The position numbers were made by a program, and so were the translations under genes. The notes below the pieces were generated by a model. That model was not told the origin of the DNA. It ran no database searches and worked only from the letters and a program-made list of their open reading frames with translations. Shown one piece after another: positions 1-9,465 of a DNA stretch of 64,000 bases (position 1 is the first letter of the stretch; each line of letters begins with the position of its first letter). The stretch comes from Asanoa siamensis (lineage in GTDB: Bacteria; Actinomycetota; Actinomycetes; Mycobacteriales; Micromonosporaceae): positions 1-64,000 of the forward strand of contig NZ_BONE01000025.1 of assembly GCF_016862555.1 (NCBI RefSeq). The letters run 5' to 3'.

Positions 1-2
1 AG

Positions 3-2261
3 CTGGCCCAGGCCCTCCCGCGGCTCCTCTACGTGCGCGAGCCGGTCGCGCGCGACCCGCGCCTGTCGGCCATGCTCGACCGGGTCCGGCAGGACCGCAC
101 GGTGTCGTACCGGGGCTTCCGGACCGTCGCGGAGCTGCACGACCACGTGCTGCACGACCTCGCCGTGCTGCTCTCGGAGCGTTTCGGGCAGGTCGAGCCG
201 ACCGTGCCGCCGACCGCGGCGGCCGGCCGGCTGCCCGCGTACCGGACCGCGCTCATCGGCCGCGAGGCGGAGCTGGCGGAGCTCACGGGCCTGCTCGTCG
301 AGGCGGACGTCCGGCTGGTCACGCTGACCGGCACCGGCGGCATCGGCAAGACCCGGCTCGCCGTGGCGGTCGCCGAGCAGCTGGCGGACCGGTTCCCCGA
401 CGGCGCGCGCTTCGTCGACCTGTCCATGGTCACGTCCGCCGGCCTGCTCGGCGAGGCCCTGGCCCGCGGGCTCGGGCTGCGCACCGGCAGCGACGTGGGG
501 TCCTGGCTGCGCGGCCGGCGGCTGCTCCTCGTCGTCGACAACTTCGAGCAGCTCATCGAGGCCGCACCGGAGATCGGCGAGCTCGTCCGGGCCGCGCGCG
601 GGGTGACCGCGCTGGTCACCAGTCGGGCGCCGCTGCGCCTCACCGCCGAACGGGTCTACGCGGTGCCGCCGCTGTCCGGGCCGCCCGACTCCACCGACCC
701 GGAGACCGTCGTCGCGGGCTCGGCGGCCGTCCGGCTGTTCGTCGCGGCGGCCCGCACCGCGGTCCCCGACTTCGCGCTGACCCCGGCGAACGTCGGTGCC
801 GTCGCCGCGATCGCCCGCGGACTCGGCGGGCTGCCACTGGCGATCATGCTGGCGGCGGGGAAGGTGCGGATGCTCAGCCCGCAGGCGATCGTGGACCACC
901 TGAGCGACCAGCTCGCCCTGCTCACCGGCGGTGCCCGCGACCTGCCCGCCCGGCAGCGCACCCTGCGCGACACCATCGCGTGGAGCTACGACCTGCTCCA
1001 ACCGGCCGAGCAGGCGCTGCTCGAGCGGCTGGGCGTCTTCGCCGGCGGCTGTGACCTCGAGGCGATCGCGGCGGTCGCGGGCGGCGACCCGCTGCCGCGG
1101 CTCGAAGCGCTGGTCGAGTCGGCGCTGGTCGGGCAGCACACGACCGGGACCGGCACGCCCCGGTTCACGATGCTGGAGAGCATCCGGTCGTTCGCGCTGG
1201 AGCGCCTGCGGACCGGCGACGGCTGGCACGCGGCGCACCGGGACCACGCGCGGCACTACCTGGGGCTGGCGCGGGCGGCCCAGCCGCACCTCGAGGGCCC
1301 GGCCGGGCCGGACTGGCTGAGCCGGCTGGAGCTGGAGCACGACAACGCGAACGTCGCGCTGGACTGGATCCTCGCGCACGACGACCCGGCGGTGGCCCTG
1401 GACCTGCTGCGGGTCAGCTGGCTGTTCTGGTGGCGGCGCGGACACATCGACGAGGTCAACCGGCACCTGGCCGACATCATGCACCACGGTGCCGGCAGGC
1501 TGCCGGACCAGTCGACCGGGCTGGCGCTCGTGCTCGCGGGCGGTGGTGCGTTCGCCGCGGGGCGGGTCGACCAGGCCCTGCCGATGCTGGAGCGGGCGCT
1601 GCCGCTGCTGCGCGCGGCCGGCGACGACGGCGGCCTGGCGCTCGCGACTGCCACCCTCGGCCCGTTCGCGGTCGCCGACGATCCGGAGCTCGCCGCGCGC
1701 TACCGGGCTGAGGCGCTGGCCAGCGCCGCCCGGTTGGGCGACAGCTGGCAGGTCAGCTACGTGCACAGCCGGCTCGCGCTGCTCACCGTCGGCGACGGCC
1801 GTCCGGAGGACGCGCGGGACCACCTGCGGGTGGCGCTCGGCTCGTCGGCCGGCGGCCAGGAGCCGTTCGCCGCGCTGCTGGCCAACTACACGGCGGCGAT
1901 CTGCTGCCTGGCCTTCGACGATCCCGACCGGGCCCGCGGGCACCTGGTCGACGGCATCGGGCTCGCGGCCGAGGGCCGGGACGAGGCGGTCGTCAGCACG
2001 TTCCTGGCGGCGTTCGCCGAGCTCGCCGGCCGCGCCGGTGACCCGGTGAAGGCCGTCCGCCTGACGGCCGCGGCCACCGCGCTGCGGATCCCGTCGACCG
2101 AGCTGTGGATGCGCGCCTGCGTGGCACCGTGGCCGGCGCTGGAGCTGGACCGGTCGCTGGCGGAGGCCCGGCTGGGCGCCGACGCGTACGCGGCCGCGTG
2201 GGCGCAGGGCGAGGCGCTCGGCCTCGACCGGGCCGTGGCGGAGGTCAGCGCAGGGACCTGA
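3..2261 (+). CDS. DUF4062 / NB-ARC ATPase with TPR-like C-terminus (5' end outside window)
   Basis: The reading frame is open to the left edge of the window, so this is the 3' part of a longer gene; the GTG at 33 is merely the first possible internal start. The first ~55 visible residues (LLYVREP... SYRGFRT... LLSERF) match the end of a DUF4062 domain. An NB-ARC/STAND ATPase follows, with Walker A (TGTGGIGKT), Walker B (LLLVVDNFEQL) and the GLPLAI motif, then an alpha-helical TPR-like region to the stop. Proteins of this architecture are signal-transduction ATPases; the ligand and output are unknown. The last 17 bp overlap the convergent FAD-oxidoreductase gene. The missing N-terminus could hold an additional effector domain. 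Confidence 0.8.
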   Translation: MAQALPRLLYVREPVARDPRLSAMLDRVRQDRTVSYRGFRTVAELHDHVLHDLAVLLSERFGQVEPTVPPTAAAGRLPAYRTALIGREAELAELTGLLVEADVRLVTLTGTGGIGKTRLAVAVAEQLADRFPDGARFVDLSMVTSAGLLGEALARGLGLRTGSDVGSWLRGRRLLLVVDNFEQLIEAAPEIGELVRAARGVTALVTSRAPLRLTAERVYAVPPLSGPPDSTDPETVVAGSAAVRLFVAAARTAVPDFALTPANVGAVAAIARGLGGLPLAIMLAAGKVRMLSPQAIVDHLSDQLALLTGGARDLPARQRTLRDTIAWSYDLLQPAEQALLERLGVFAGGCDLEAIAAVAGGDPLPRLEALVESALVGQHTTGTGTPRFTMLESIRSFALERLRTGDGWHAAHRDHARHYLGLARAAQPHLEGPAGPDWLSRLELEHDNANVALDWILAHDDPAVALDLLRVSWLFWWRRGHIDEVNRHLADIMHHGAGRLPDQSTGLALVLAGGGAFAAGRVDQALPMLERALPLLRAAGDDGGLALATATLGPFAVADDPELAARYRAEALASAARLGDSWQVSYVHSRLALLTVGDGRPEDARDHLRVALGSSAGGQEPFAALLANYTAAICCLAFDDPDRARGHLVDGIGLAAEGRDEAVVSTFLAAFAELAGRAGDPVKAVRLTAAATALRIPSTELWMRACVAPWPALELDRSLAEARLGADAYAAAWAQGEALGLDRAVAEVSAGT

Positions 2262-3483
2262 CGACCGCGCCGGCCGCGCGCCAGCCGCTGGCCAGCGCGC
2301 CCTGGATCGACGGGCTGTCCCGGTGGTCGCCCGCGACGAACAGGCCCTCGCCGAGCGCGACCGGCTTGCGCAGCCGGCCCTGCGGCGGCGGCGCGGCGGG
2401 CAGGGCGGCCGGGATCGGCACGGTGGTCAGGTGGGTCCAGCCGGCGGCCGACACGCCGTAGAGACGGGCGAGCTCGGCCCGGACCACCGGCTCCGGCGGC
2501 GCGTCGGGGCCGACCACCGACGTGGAGATCAGCGCCTGCCCGGGCGGCGCGTAGGACGGCGCGGCCGCCGACACCACGACGGTGTTGGCGACGAGCTCCC
2601 GCCGGTCACCGTCGAGCACCAGGGTCGGTTCGGCCAGCGGCGGCTCCGGGCTGGCGTGGTAGTAGGTCGTCAGCGCGTGCATCCGGGGCATCGGCACGGC
2701 CGGCAGCAGGTCGGTCGCGGCGGCGACCAGCACCGCGCGGGCGCGCACGACGGCGCCGTCCACGAGGGACACCGTGCCGGGCGCGACCGCGCCGACCGGC
2801 GCCGACAGGTGCAGCCGGTCGGCCGGCAGCGGCGCGGCGACCGCGGCGGGCAGCGCGGCCATCCCGGCCGCCGGCACGGCGATCCGGCCGCGCGCGAACG
2901 AGCGCACGATCATCGCCAGCACGTGGCTGGACGTCTCCAGCGACCGGTCCGCGAGCACCCCGGACAGGAACGGCCGGGCCAGCTCCTCGACGAACGCGTG
3001 GGAGAGGCCGGCCTGGCTCAGCGCCGCGGCCGTGGTGGTCTCCGGGGCGGCCAGCAGGCGGGCCGGCGGCAGCGTGGCGTCGCGGGCCACCAGCGCCGCG
3101 AACCGGACGAGGTCGAGCCGGGAGCCGAGCCGGCTGGCCGCGCCGAGGGACGCGCCGAGCACCCCCGGGCGCAGCGAGGCCGCCAGCCGGACCAGGTCGG
3201 GCCCGCGCCGGACCAGCACGCCCGGCGTGAACGGGCAGAGGTCGAGCGCGGCCAGGTCGACCAGCGCGGCCAGCCGCGGGTAGGCGGTGTTGAGCACCTG
3301 GAAGCCCCGGTCGAGCCGGTAGCCGTCGACCTGGTCGGTGGCGACCCGGCCGCCGAGCCGGTCGGCCGACTCGACCAGCACCCAGTCGAGCCCGGCGCGG
3401 TGCAGCCGGCGGGCGGCGGCCAAACCCGCCAGGCCACCACCGACGATGACCACGTCGGCGGAGCCGGGCAGGTCAGCAGGCAT
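2245..3483 (-). CDS. FAD-dependent oxidoreductase, amine-oxidase / protoporphyrinogen-oxidase-like
   Basis: 412 aa. The N-terminus has a classic dinucleotide-binding fold (VVIVGGGLAGLAAARRL, then E38 and an RLGGRV motif), followed by the substrate-binding region and a C-terminal FAD-contact segment (GLFVAGDHRDSPSIQGALASG), all as in the NAD(P)-binding amine-oxidase superfamily (phytoene desaturase, PPOX and similar). No membrane segment is apparent. The substrate cannot be told from sequence. The start ATG lies 88 bp from the divergent SDR gene, so the two may share a promoter region. The 3' end overlaps the preceding gene tail to tail. Confidence 0.85.
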   Translation of the reverse strand: MPADLPGSADVVIVGGGLAGLAAARRLHRAGLDWVLVESADRLGGRVATDQVDGYRLDRGFQVLNTAYPRLAALVDLAALDLCPFTPGVLVRRGPDLVRLAASLRPGVLGASLGAASRLGSRLDLVRFAALVARDATLPPARLLAAPETTTAAALSQAGLSHAFVEELARPFLSGVLADRSLETSSHVLAMIVRSFARGRIAVPAAGMAALPAAVAAPLPADRLHLSAPVGAVAPGTVSLVDGAVVRARAVLVAAATDLLPAVPMPRMHALTTYYHASPEPPLAEPTLVLDGDRRELVANTVVVSAAAPSYAPPGQALISTSVVGPDAPPEPVVRAELARLYGVSAAGWTHLTTVPIPAALPAAPPPQGRLRKPVALGEGLFVAGDHRDSPSIQGALASGWRAAGAVVRSLR

Positions 3484-3571
3484 CGGTCTCCCTGGATCGA
3501 CGCAGTCAATCGACGCAACGGAATCCTACCGCTTCCGTCCGCCGTGGACCGTCGTACCCGAAGATGGGGTG

Positions 3572-4330
3572 ATGCGGATTTCCGGAGCGGTCGCCCTGGT
3601 GACCGGCGCTTCGTCGGGCATCGGCCGAGCCACCGCGCTCGCCCTGGCCGAGGCGGGCGCGAACGTCGTCGTGCACGGCCGCGACCGGCCGGCGCTGGAG
3701 GCGCTCGCCGCCCGGCTCGACGGCCACGCCCTGGTCGCCGAGCTGGGCACGGCCGGCGAGGCGGAGAAGCTCGGCCGGGCGGCACTGGACCGCGCGGGGC
3801 GGGTCGACATCCTCGTCGCGAGCGCGGGCGGCGGCTGGGCCGGACCTTTCGAGGAGATGCCCGACGGCGACCGCGACCGGCTGCTGGCGGTCAACCTCGC
3901 GGCGCCGATCGCGCTGACCGGTGTGCTGCTGCCGGGCATGCGCGAGCGGGGCCGGGGCTACCTCGCCTATGTGACCTCGATCGCCGGCCGCACCGGGGTC
4001 GCCGGCGAGGCGGTGTACGCGGCGACCAAGGCGGGGCTGGACGGTTTCGCCGAGAGCCTGCGGCTGGAGTTGCGCGGGACGGGCGTCGACGTGGGTGTTC
4101 TGGTGCCCGGTGTCGTCGATACCCAGTTCTTCGCGCGCCGCGGCCGCCCGTACGCCCGGGTGCGGCCCGCCCCACTCGATCCCGGGCCGGTCGGCCGCGA
4201 CCTGGTCAGGCTGATCGCGACGGGTGGCGCGGAACTCTATCGGCCCGGGTGGCTCCGGTTGCCGGTCGCGGTCCGGAGTACCCTTCCCGGCGCCTACCGC
4301 GCCCTGGCCAGCCGGTTCGGCGGCAGTTGA
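3572..4330 (+). CDS. Short-chain dehydrogenase/reductase
   Basis: 252 aa, the usual size for a classical SDR. The N-terminal cofactor motif TGASSGIG (residues 10-17), the NAG-equivalent (ASAGGG), and the active-site Ser and YxxxK (YAATK near residue 149) are all present. I chose the ATG at 3572 because it puts the Rossmann motif near residue 10; a GTG three bases upstream and a longer upstream open frame are alternatives, the latter crossing the neighbour's promoter. It probably oxidises or reduces a small alcohol/ketone with NADP(H), as the retained Arg after beta-2 (HGRDRP) suggests. The substrate is unknown. Confidence 0.85.
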   Translation: MRISGAVALVTGASSGIGRATALALAEAGANVVVHGRDRPALEALAARLDGHALVAELGTAGEAEKLGRAALDRAGRVDILVASAGGGWAGPFEEMPDGDRDRLLAVNLAAPIALTGVLLPGMRERGRGYLAYVTSIAGRTGVAGEAVYAATKAGLDGFAESLRLELRGTGVDVGVLVPGVVDTQFFARRGRPYARVRPAPLDPGPVGRDLVRLIATGGAELYRPGWLRLPVAVRSTLPGAYRALASRFGGS

Positions 4331-4413
4331 GGGGCTGCCCGTCGATCTGTGCGAAGCTCGATGGATGGCCCGGTACGCCAGAGCGACGGTGGCATAGGAC
4401 GTAGGGATCGGGT

Positions 4414-5376
4414 GTGGCCTTAGCGGTAGCTTTCGCGGTGTTCGCGGCGTTCCTCTTCGGCACCTCGGCCGCTCTCCAGCAACACGCGGCCCGCGAGACC
4501 GACTACGCCCCGGCCCACCCGGGCGAGGCCGGCACACCCAAGCACGTGGTGGTCGTCGTCTCGCTGATCCGGCTCATCCGGCGCCTGTTCCGCCGGCCCC
4601 TGTGGCTGATCGGCTGGTGCGCCAACCTCTTCGGGTTCGGCGTGCAGGCGGCCGCGCTGCACTTCGGCTCCGTCGCGCTCGTCCAGCCGCTGTTGGTGAC
4701 CCAACTCCTGTTCGCGCTGCCGATCTCGCTGTCGCTGCGGCACCAGCGGCCCAACTGGCGCGACCTGGCCTCGGCCGGGGTGATCTGCGGCGGCCTCGCG
4801 CTGTTCCTCTCCGTGCGGGGTGTGGCGCCCCGGGCGGACGTGGCCAACCGGGGCTGGGCGATCCTCGCCGGGCTGGTCGTGGCGGTCGCGGTCGTCGTGA
4901 TCGTCGGGCTGGCCACCGGTCGCCGGCCGGGCCTGCACTCCACGCTCGTCGCGATCGCGGCCGGCCTCTGCTTCGCCTACAGCGCGGTGGCGCTGAGCCT
5001 GACCGTGGACGACCTCGTGCACCGCGGCATCGCCGCGACCGCCACGGACTGGCCCGGGTACGCCCTGGCGGTCTCGACCCTGACCGGTCTGCTGCTGGAG
5101 CAGGGAGCGTTCGCGGCCGGTTCGCTCCCTCCGGCCGTGTCCGCGATGAACATCACCAATCCGGTCGCGAGCTACCTGATCGGCATCTTCGCGTTCAACG
5201 TCACACTTCCGCAAAGTGCGACGCAGCTCACAGCGTTGGCGATCGCGGCCGTGCTGATATCGGCGGGAGCGATCGGTCTCGCGCATTCGCCCAGCGTGCG
5301 GGCCGAACAGGACGAGGAAGCACGGGTGCGGACGGGCCGGTCCCACGGCCCTCCGCGCCCCCAGACGAGCCACTGA
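4414..5376 (+). CDS. DMT-superfamily (EamA-like) membrane transporter
   Basis: 320 aa with about nine or ten hydrophobic helices arranged as two repeated halves, typical of the drug/metabolite transporter superfamily. The GTG start is followed immediately by a membrane helix (ALAVAFAVFAAFLFGTSAALQQ). The C-terminal tail after the last helix is short, hydrophilic and basic. It is located in the cytoplasmic membrane; the substrate is not predictable. It sits 60 bp before the PAP2 fusion gene and may be co-transcribed with it. Confidence 0.8.
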   Translation: MALAVAFAVFAAFLFGTSAALQQHAARETDYAPAHPGEAGTPKHVVVVVSLIRLIRRLFRRPLWLIGWCANLFGFGVQAAALHFGSVALVQPLLVTQLLFALPISLSLRHQRPNWRDLASAGVICGGLALFLSVRGVAPRADVANRGWAILAGLVVAVAVVVIVGLATGRRPGLHSTLVAIAAGLCFAYSAVALSLTVDDLVHRGIAATATDWPGYALAVSTLTGLLLEQGAFAAGSLPPAVSAMNITNPVASYLIGIFAFNVTLPQSATQLTALAIAAVLISAGAIGLAHSPSVRAEQDEEARVRTGRSHGPPRPQTSH

Positions 5377-5436
5377 GCCACGGGCCGAGCTGCGCGTTTC
5401 GGCCCGGAAACGGGGGCGGCGACGCAATCTGGAACT

Positions 5437-7545
5437 GTGCACCTGAACAAGGGGCCTGAGCCGACCGCGTGGGGGAGCCCGGACGGCGAAGCTGACGTGC
5501 GCGTCCAGCGGCCCCGGCCCCGGCTGCTGCGGGAGCTGGTGCTCGTCGCCGCGGTGGTGGTGCTCTACGTGGCCATCTCCCGCGGCGGCGGCATGTCGCG
5601 CGACAGCATCGCCCTCGCGCACGGCCGCGACCTGCTGGGCCTCGAACGGTTCCTGCACATCGACGTCGAGCCGGCGCTGAACGCCTGGCTGGCGCCGCGC
5701 GGGACCCTCTCGGTGCTGGCCAACTACGAGTACGCGTTCGGCTATGTCACGACCTCGTTCGGCCTGCTGATCATCCTCTATCTCACCCGGTCGACGTGGT
5801 ACCGCTGGGCGCGCAGCTCGTTCCTGCTGATCAACCTGATCGGCATCTCCATCTTCGCGATCTATCCGGCGACGCCGCCGCGGCTGCTGCCGGGCGAGGG
5901 CTTCGTCGACACCGTCACCGCCGGCAAGACCTTCGGCTCCTGGGGCTCGCCGCTGACCGCCGACGCCAACCACCTCGCGGCGATGCCGTCGCTGCACGTC
6001 GGGTGGGCGTTGTGGTTCTCCATCGTGGTCAGCTCGATCTTCGCCGGGAAATGGTGGGTGAAGGCGATCTGCGGCCTGTACGTCTGCCTCACCACGACGG
6101 TCATCATGGCGACCGCCAACCACTACATCCTCGACGCCGTCGGCGGCGCCCTGGTCACCCTGGTCTCGGTCGGCCTGATGGCGGTGGTGACGGACAAGCC
6201 CGACGCGAAACGGCCACGCCTGGCCCCGGCCGACGCGTTCGTCCTGCTCGGCGAGACCCTCACCGGCGCCGCGCAGCACGCCGGCGGCGTCGTCGTGCTG
6301 CGCGACCGGCGCCCGGCCGCCGAGGTCCGGGCGGACGTGGCGGCCCGGCTCCGGGCCGGGCTGGACCGCATGCCCCGGTTCCGGCACCGGGTGGCCGCGG
6401 GCTCGTTCTGGCGGCGGCCACGCTGGGAGCCAACCGGCGACCTCGACTGGGACTGGCACCTGCCGGTGCACGACGTGGCCCGGGGCAACGGCACCCCCGG
6501 CGGCCCGGCGGCGCTGGCGGCGTTCGTGGCCGCCGTGCAGGGCACGCCGCTCCCCCGCGACCGGCCGTTGTGGCGCTGCTGGACGGTGTCGGGAGTCGCA
6601 CCGGGCGAGGTGGTCGTCGTGTTCGTCGCGCACCGCACGGTCGCCGACGGCCTGGAAACGATCTTCGAGCTGTGCGAGCCCCGTCCCCGGGCGACCGGCA
6701 CCGACCTGGGCCCGCTCGGCGCGGTCAAGCGGGCCGGCGCGGTGCTCACCGGGATCGGCCAACTCGCCCGGGAGGGTCAGGTCGGGCGCCGGCTGCCCGT
6801 GGGCGCGCCCGGCGACCGCGACTTCGCGCTGGGCCAGGTGCCCACCGCGCTGGTCGAGGAGGCGGCCCGGGCCTACGGCGTCGCCCCGGCCGACCTGCTC
6901 CGCTCGGCCTGCGCCGGCGCGCTCCGGCGGATGCTGCCGGCCGGCGGCGATCTCCAGGTCGGCGTGCGGGTGACGATGCCGGCGCCCACCGGCCAGGGCA
7001 TTGCCACGACGACCGTGCCGATCGCCCTGCCGCTCGCGCCGCTCGACGAGGTCGACCGGCTGCGGGAGACCGTGCGCCGTGGCGAGCGGCTGCGCTCGGG
7101 CACCCGCGCGCGGGCCGTCCGGTTCCTGGTCGGCACCGCCGCGGGCGGTGTGCCGCCGCCCGTGCAGCGGCGGTTTGCCCAGGTCGTACACGGGAAGCTC
7201 ATCGAAGGCGTCGTTGCCGACCGGCCTGGCCCGAGTGGCGATTTCCGGCTGGCGGGCAGCACCGTGCGCTGGGTGTATCCGGTCGTCCCGCCGGCACCGG
7301 GCACACCGCTGGCGATCGGCGTCCTCGGCTGGGACCGGTGCCTGGACATCGGGGTCAGCGTCGACCCCGCGCTCGGCGTCGACGCGCATCGGCTCGCCGC
7401 CGCGCTGGTGGCGGTCATCGACGAGCTGTCCCGGCGGTCGGGCGCACCCGACTCCGGACCACGCGGCAGATCAAGCGAGGAATTTGGACCATTCTGGCCT
7501 GTTTTCCGCGAAGAAGGCATACCTGTCCGTAAAGATATGGGCTAA
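5437..7545 (+). CDS. PAP2-type phosphatase/phosphotransferase fused to a WS/DGAT-like acyltransferase domain
   Basis: 702 aa in two parts. Residues ~30-250 form a multi-helix membrane domain with PAP2/inositolphosphotransferase motifs: AAMPSLHVGW (181-190) supplies the first His and TANHYILDAVGG (226-237) the second. Residues ~262-690 resemble the wax ester synthase/diacylglycerol acyltransferase (condensation-like) fold. The HHxxxDG active-site motif reads H399-R400-TVA-D404-G405, so the usual catalytic second His is missing. The PAP2 half is probably active in the membrane on a lipid phosphate or phospho-headgroup; the second half may be catalytically changed or only bind acyl/lipid substrates. 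It lies directly before the hopanoid operon on the same strand. The start is GTG; a later GTG at 5497 is possible. Confidence 0.8.
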   Translation: MHLNKGPEPTAWGSPDGEADVRVQRPRPRLLRELVLVAAVVVLYVAISRGGGMSRDSIALAHGRDLLGLERFLHIDVEPALNAWLAPRGTLSVLANYEYAFGYVTTSFGLLIILYLTRSTWYRWARSSFLLINLIGISIFAIYPATPPRLLPGEGFVDTVTAGKTFGSWGSPLTADANHLAAMPSLHVGWALWFSIVVSSIFAGKWWVKAICGLYVCLTTTVIMATANHYILDAVGGALVTLVSVGLMAVVTDKPDAKRPRLAPADAFVLLGETLTGAAQHAGGVVVLRDRRPAAEVRADVAARLRAGLDRMPRFRHRVAAGSFWRRPRWEPTGDLDWDWHLPVHDVARGNGTPGGPAALAAFVAAVQGTPLPRDRPLWRCWTVSGVAPGEVVVVFVAHRTVADGLETIFELCEPRPRATGTDLGPLGAVKRAGAVLTGIGQLAREGQVGRRLPVGAPGDRDFALGQVPTALVEEAARAYGVAPADLLRSACAGALRRMLPAGGDLQVGVRVTMPAPTGQGIATTTVPIALPLAPLDEVDRLRETVRRGERLRSGTRARAVRFLVGTAAGGVPPPVQRRFAQVVHGKLIEGVVADRPGPSGDFRLAGSTVRWVYPVVPPAPGTPLAIGVLGWDRCLDIGVSVDPALGVDAHRLAAALVAVIDELSRRSGAPDSGPRGRSSEEFGPFWPVFREEGIPVRKDMG

Positions 7546-7741
7546 CCGGCGCACCAGACCCACGGGCCGGCGACACGAGTCGATCGACGGCAATCGCCGC
7601 GGGTGGCCTGGGCACCGCGGACGAAGGGGGCAGCACCAAAAGATGGGCTCGATACAGGGGGATCAATCGAGCGAGGTGACGTCCGTCATGATCGCCGAAA
7701 GGCGACCCGGCGGCGGCGGAATCGACTCGATCCGGGGGAGC

Positions 7742-8614
7742 ATGGCGGACATGACCTCCCTCCCTGACCCGGCCGGCGCCGGCGACGCGTACCTGCGCGC
7801 CAAGGAGCAAGCCGAGAACTTCCCGGTGGCACTGCGGATCCTGCCGCGCCGTCACCGGGCGCACCTGCTCGCCGTGTACGACGTGGCCCGGGTCATCGAC
7901 GACCTCGGCGACACCGGCCACGGGGACCGCCGCCCGGCCCTGCGCGCGTTCGACGAGGACATCGACGTGCTGTTCGGCGGCGGGACGCCACGCCACCCGG
8001 TGCTCCAGCGGCTGAGCCCCACCGTGGCCGACCGCGGCCTGACCGCCAAGCCGTTCCACGACCTGGTCGCGGCCAACCTGCTGGACCAGGAGAAGGCCGC
8101 CTACGGCACGTTCGACGACCTGGTCGCCTACTGCCGGCTGTCGGCCGACCCGGTCGGCCGGATCGTGCTCGCCGTCTTCGGCGCCACCGGTACGCGGCTC
8201 GAACAGCTCTCCGACCGCATCTGCACCGCGCTGCAGATCGTCGAGCACTGCCAGGACGTCGCGGAGGACCGCCGCAACGGCCGGATCTACCTGCCGCTCG
8301 AGGACCTCGACCGGTTCGGCGTGCGCCCCTCCGACCTGGACGCCCACCGGGCCACCCCGGCGGTGCGCCGGCTCGTCGAGTTCGAGGCCCAGCGCGCCGG
8401 GACCCTGCTCGACGAGGGCCTCCCGCTGCTGCCCGCGCTGCGCGGCTGGGGCCGGCTCGCGGTCACCGGCTACGTCGCCGGCGGCCGGGCCACCCTCTAC
8501 GCGCTGCGCCGCGCCGGCTGGGACGTCCTCGCGGCGACACCGAGACCGAAGAAACGCGACGTCCTCGCGCAGGCCGTCGCCGCGTCGCTGGGCTCGGGGG
8601 TGATGTCCCGATGA
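7742..8614 (+). CDS. hpnC: Hydroxysqualene synthase HpnC
   Basis: 290 aa, first gene of the hopanoid operon. It is a squalene/phytoene-synthase-family protein with the aspartate-rich motif DVARVIDDLGD near residue 50 and the second region (VAYCRLSADPVGRIVL ... HCQDVAEDRRNGRIYLP). In the family HpnC converts presqualene diphosphate, made by HpnD, to hydroxysqualene. I chose the ATG at 7742 because a GGGGGAG ribosome site precedes it; the open frame extends much further upstream into the previous gene but with non-homologous sequence. The 3' end overlaps hpnD by 4 bp (ATGA), so translation is coupled. Confidence 0.93.
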   Translation: MADMTSLPDPAGAGDAYLRAKEQAENFPVALRILPRRHRAHLLAVYDVARVIDDLGDTGHGDRRPALRAFDEDIDVLFGGGTPRHPVLQRLSPTVADRGLTAKPFHDLVAANLLDQEKAAYGTFDDLVAYCRLSADPVGRIVLAVFGATGTRLEQLSDRICTALQIVEHCQDVAEDRRNGRIYLPLEDLDRFGVRPSDLDAHRATPAVRRLVEFEAQRAGTLLDEGLPLLPALRGWGRLAVTGYVAGGRATLYALRRAGWDVLAATPRPKKRDVLAQAVAASLGSGVMSR

Positions 8615-9465
8615 GCACCCTCGCCACCGCGTACGAGACCTGCGAGACGATCACCCGCACGGAGGCCCGCAACTTCTACTACGGCATCCGGCTGCTGCCG
8701 CCGGCCAAGCGGACCAGCCTGTGCGCCGTCTACGCCCTGGCCCGCCGGATCGACGACATCGGCGACGGTGACCTGGCGCCGGCCGCCAAGACGACGGCGC
8801 TGGCCGGGCTCAAGGCCGACCTGTCCGACATCGACCGCAGCACCGACCCCGTGCTGCTGGCCGTCGCGGACACCGCCCGGCGTTACCCGTTGCCGGTCGG
8901 CGCGTTCGGCGAGCTCGTCGACGGCGTGCAGATGGACCTCGACGGCACCCGCTACGACACCTTCGACCAGCTCGTCGGCTACTGCCGGTGCGTGGCCGGC
9001 TCGGTGGGCCGGCTCTGCCTCGGCGTGTTCGGCTCCCGGGCGGACCCGCGGGCGAGCGAGTACGCGGACGCCCTCGGCATCGCCCTGCAGCAGGTCAACA
9101 TCCTGCGCGACATCCGCGAGGACCTGACGAACAACCGCGTCTACCTGCCGGCCGAGGACCTGCACCGGTTCGGCGTGCGGCTGGCCCTGGACGCCAAGGG
9201 CAACCTGGTCGACCGCGACGGCGGGCTGGCCCGGTTCATCGCGTTCGCCGCCGACCGGGCCCGGCTCTGGTACGAGCGCGGCCTGCGCCTGCTCCCCCTG
9301 CTCGACCGCCGCAGCGCCGCGTGCGCCGCGGCCATGTCCGGCATCTACCGGCGGCTGCTCGAGCAGATCGCCACGAACCCGCGGCTGGTCTACGACCGGC
9401 GGCTGTCGCTGACCGGCTGGCAGAAGGCGACCGTCGCGGTGCGCGCCATGGCGGGTGTGTCGTGA
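8611..9465 (+). CDS. hpnD: Presqualene diphosphate synthase HpnD
   Basis: 284 aa squalene/phytoene-synthase-family enzyme. It has both aspartate motifs (ARRIDDIGDGD near residue 48; NILRDIREDLTNNRVYLP near 170) and the YCRCVAGSVGRL signature. In the three-enzyme bacterial squalene route HpnD condenses two FPP molecules to presqualene diphosphate. It overlaps hpnC by 4 bp and hpnE by 4 bp. The similarity to hpnC is that expected of the HpnC/HpnD paralogue pair; the N-terminal ETITRTEARNFYYGIRLLP pattern is what distinguishes it as HpnD. Confidence 0.93.
   Translation: MSTLATAYETCETITRTEARNFYYGIRLLPPAKRTSLCAVYALARRIDDIGDGDLAPAAKTTALAGLKADLSDIDRSTDPVLLAVADTARRYPLPVGAFGELVDGVQMDLDGTRYDTFDQLVGYCRCVAGSVGRLCLGVFGSRADPRASEYADALGIALQQVNILRDIREDLTNNRVYLPAEDLHRFGVRLALDAKGNLVDRDGGLARFIAFAADRARLWYERGLRLLPLLDRRSAACAAAMSGIYRRLLEQIATNPRLVYDRRLSLTGWQKATVAVRAMAGVS

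Noticed and set aside
4420-7389. A 989-codon open frame on the minus strand opposite the DMT transporter and PAP2 fusion
   Set aside because: It is an antisense shadow caused by high GC; its product is Arg/Pro/Gly/Asp-rich without any domain, while the + strand encodes clear proteins.
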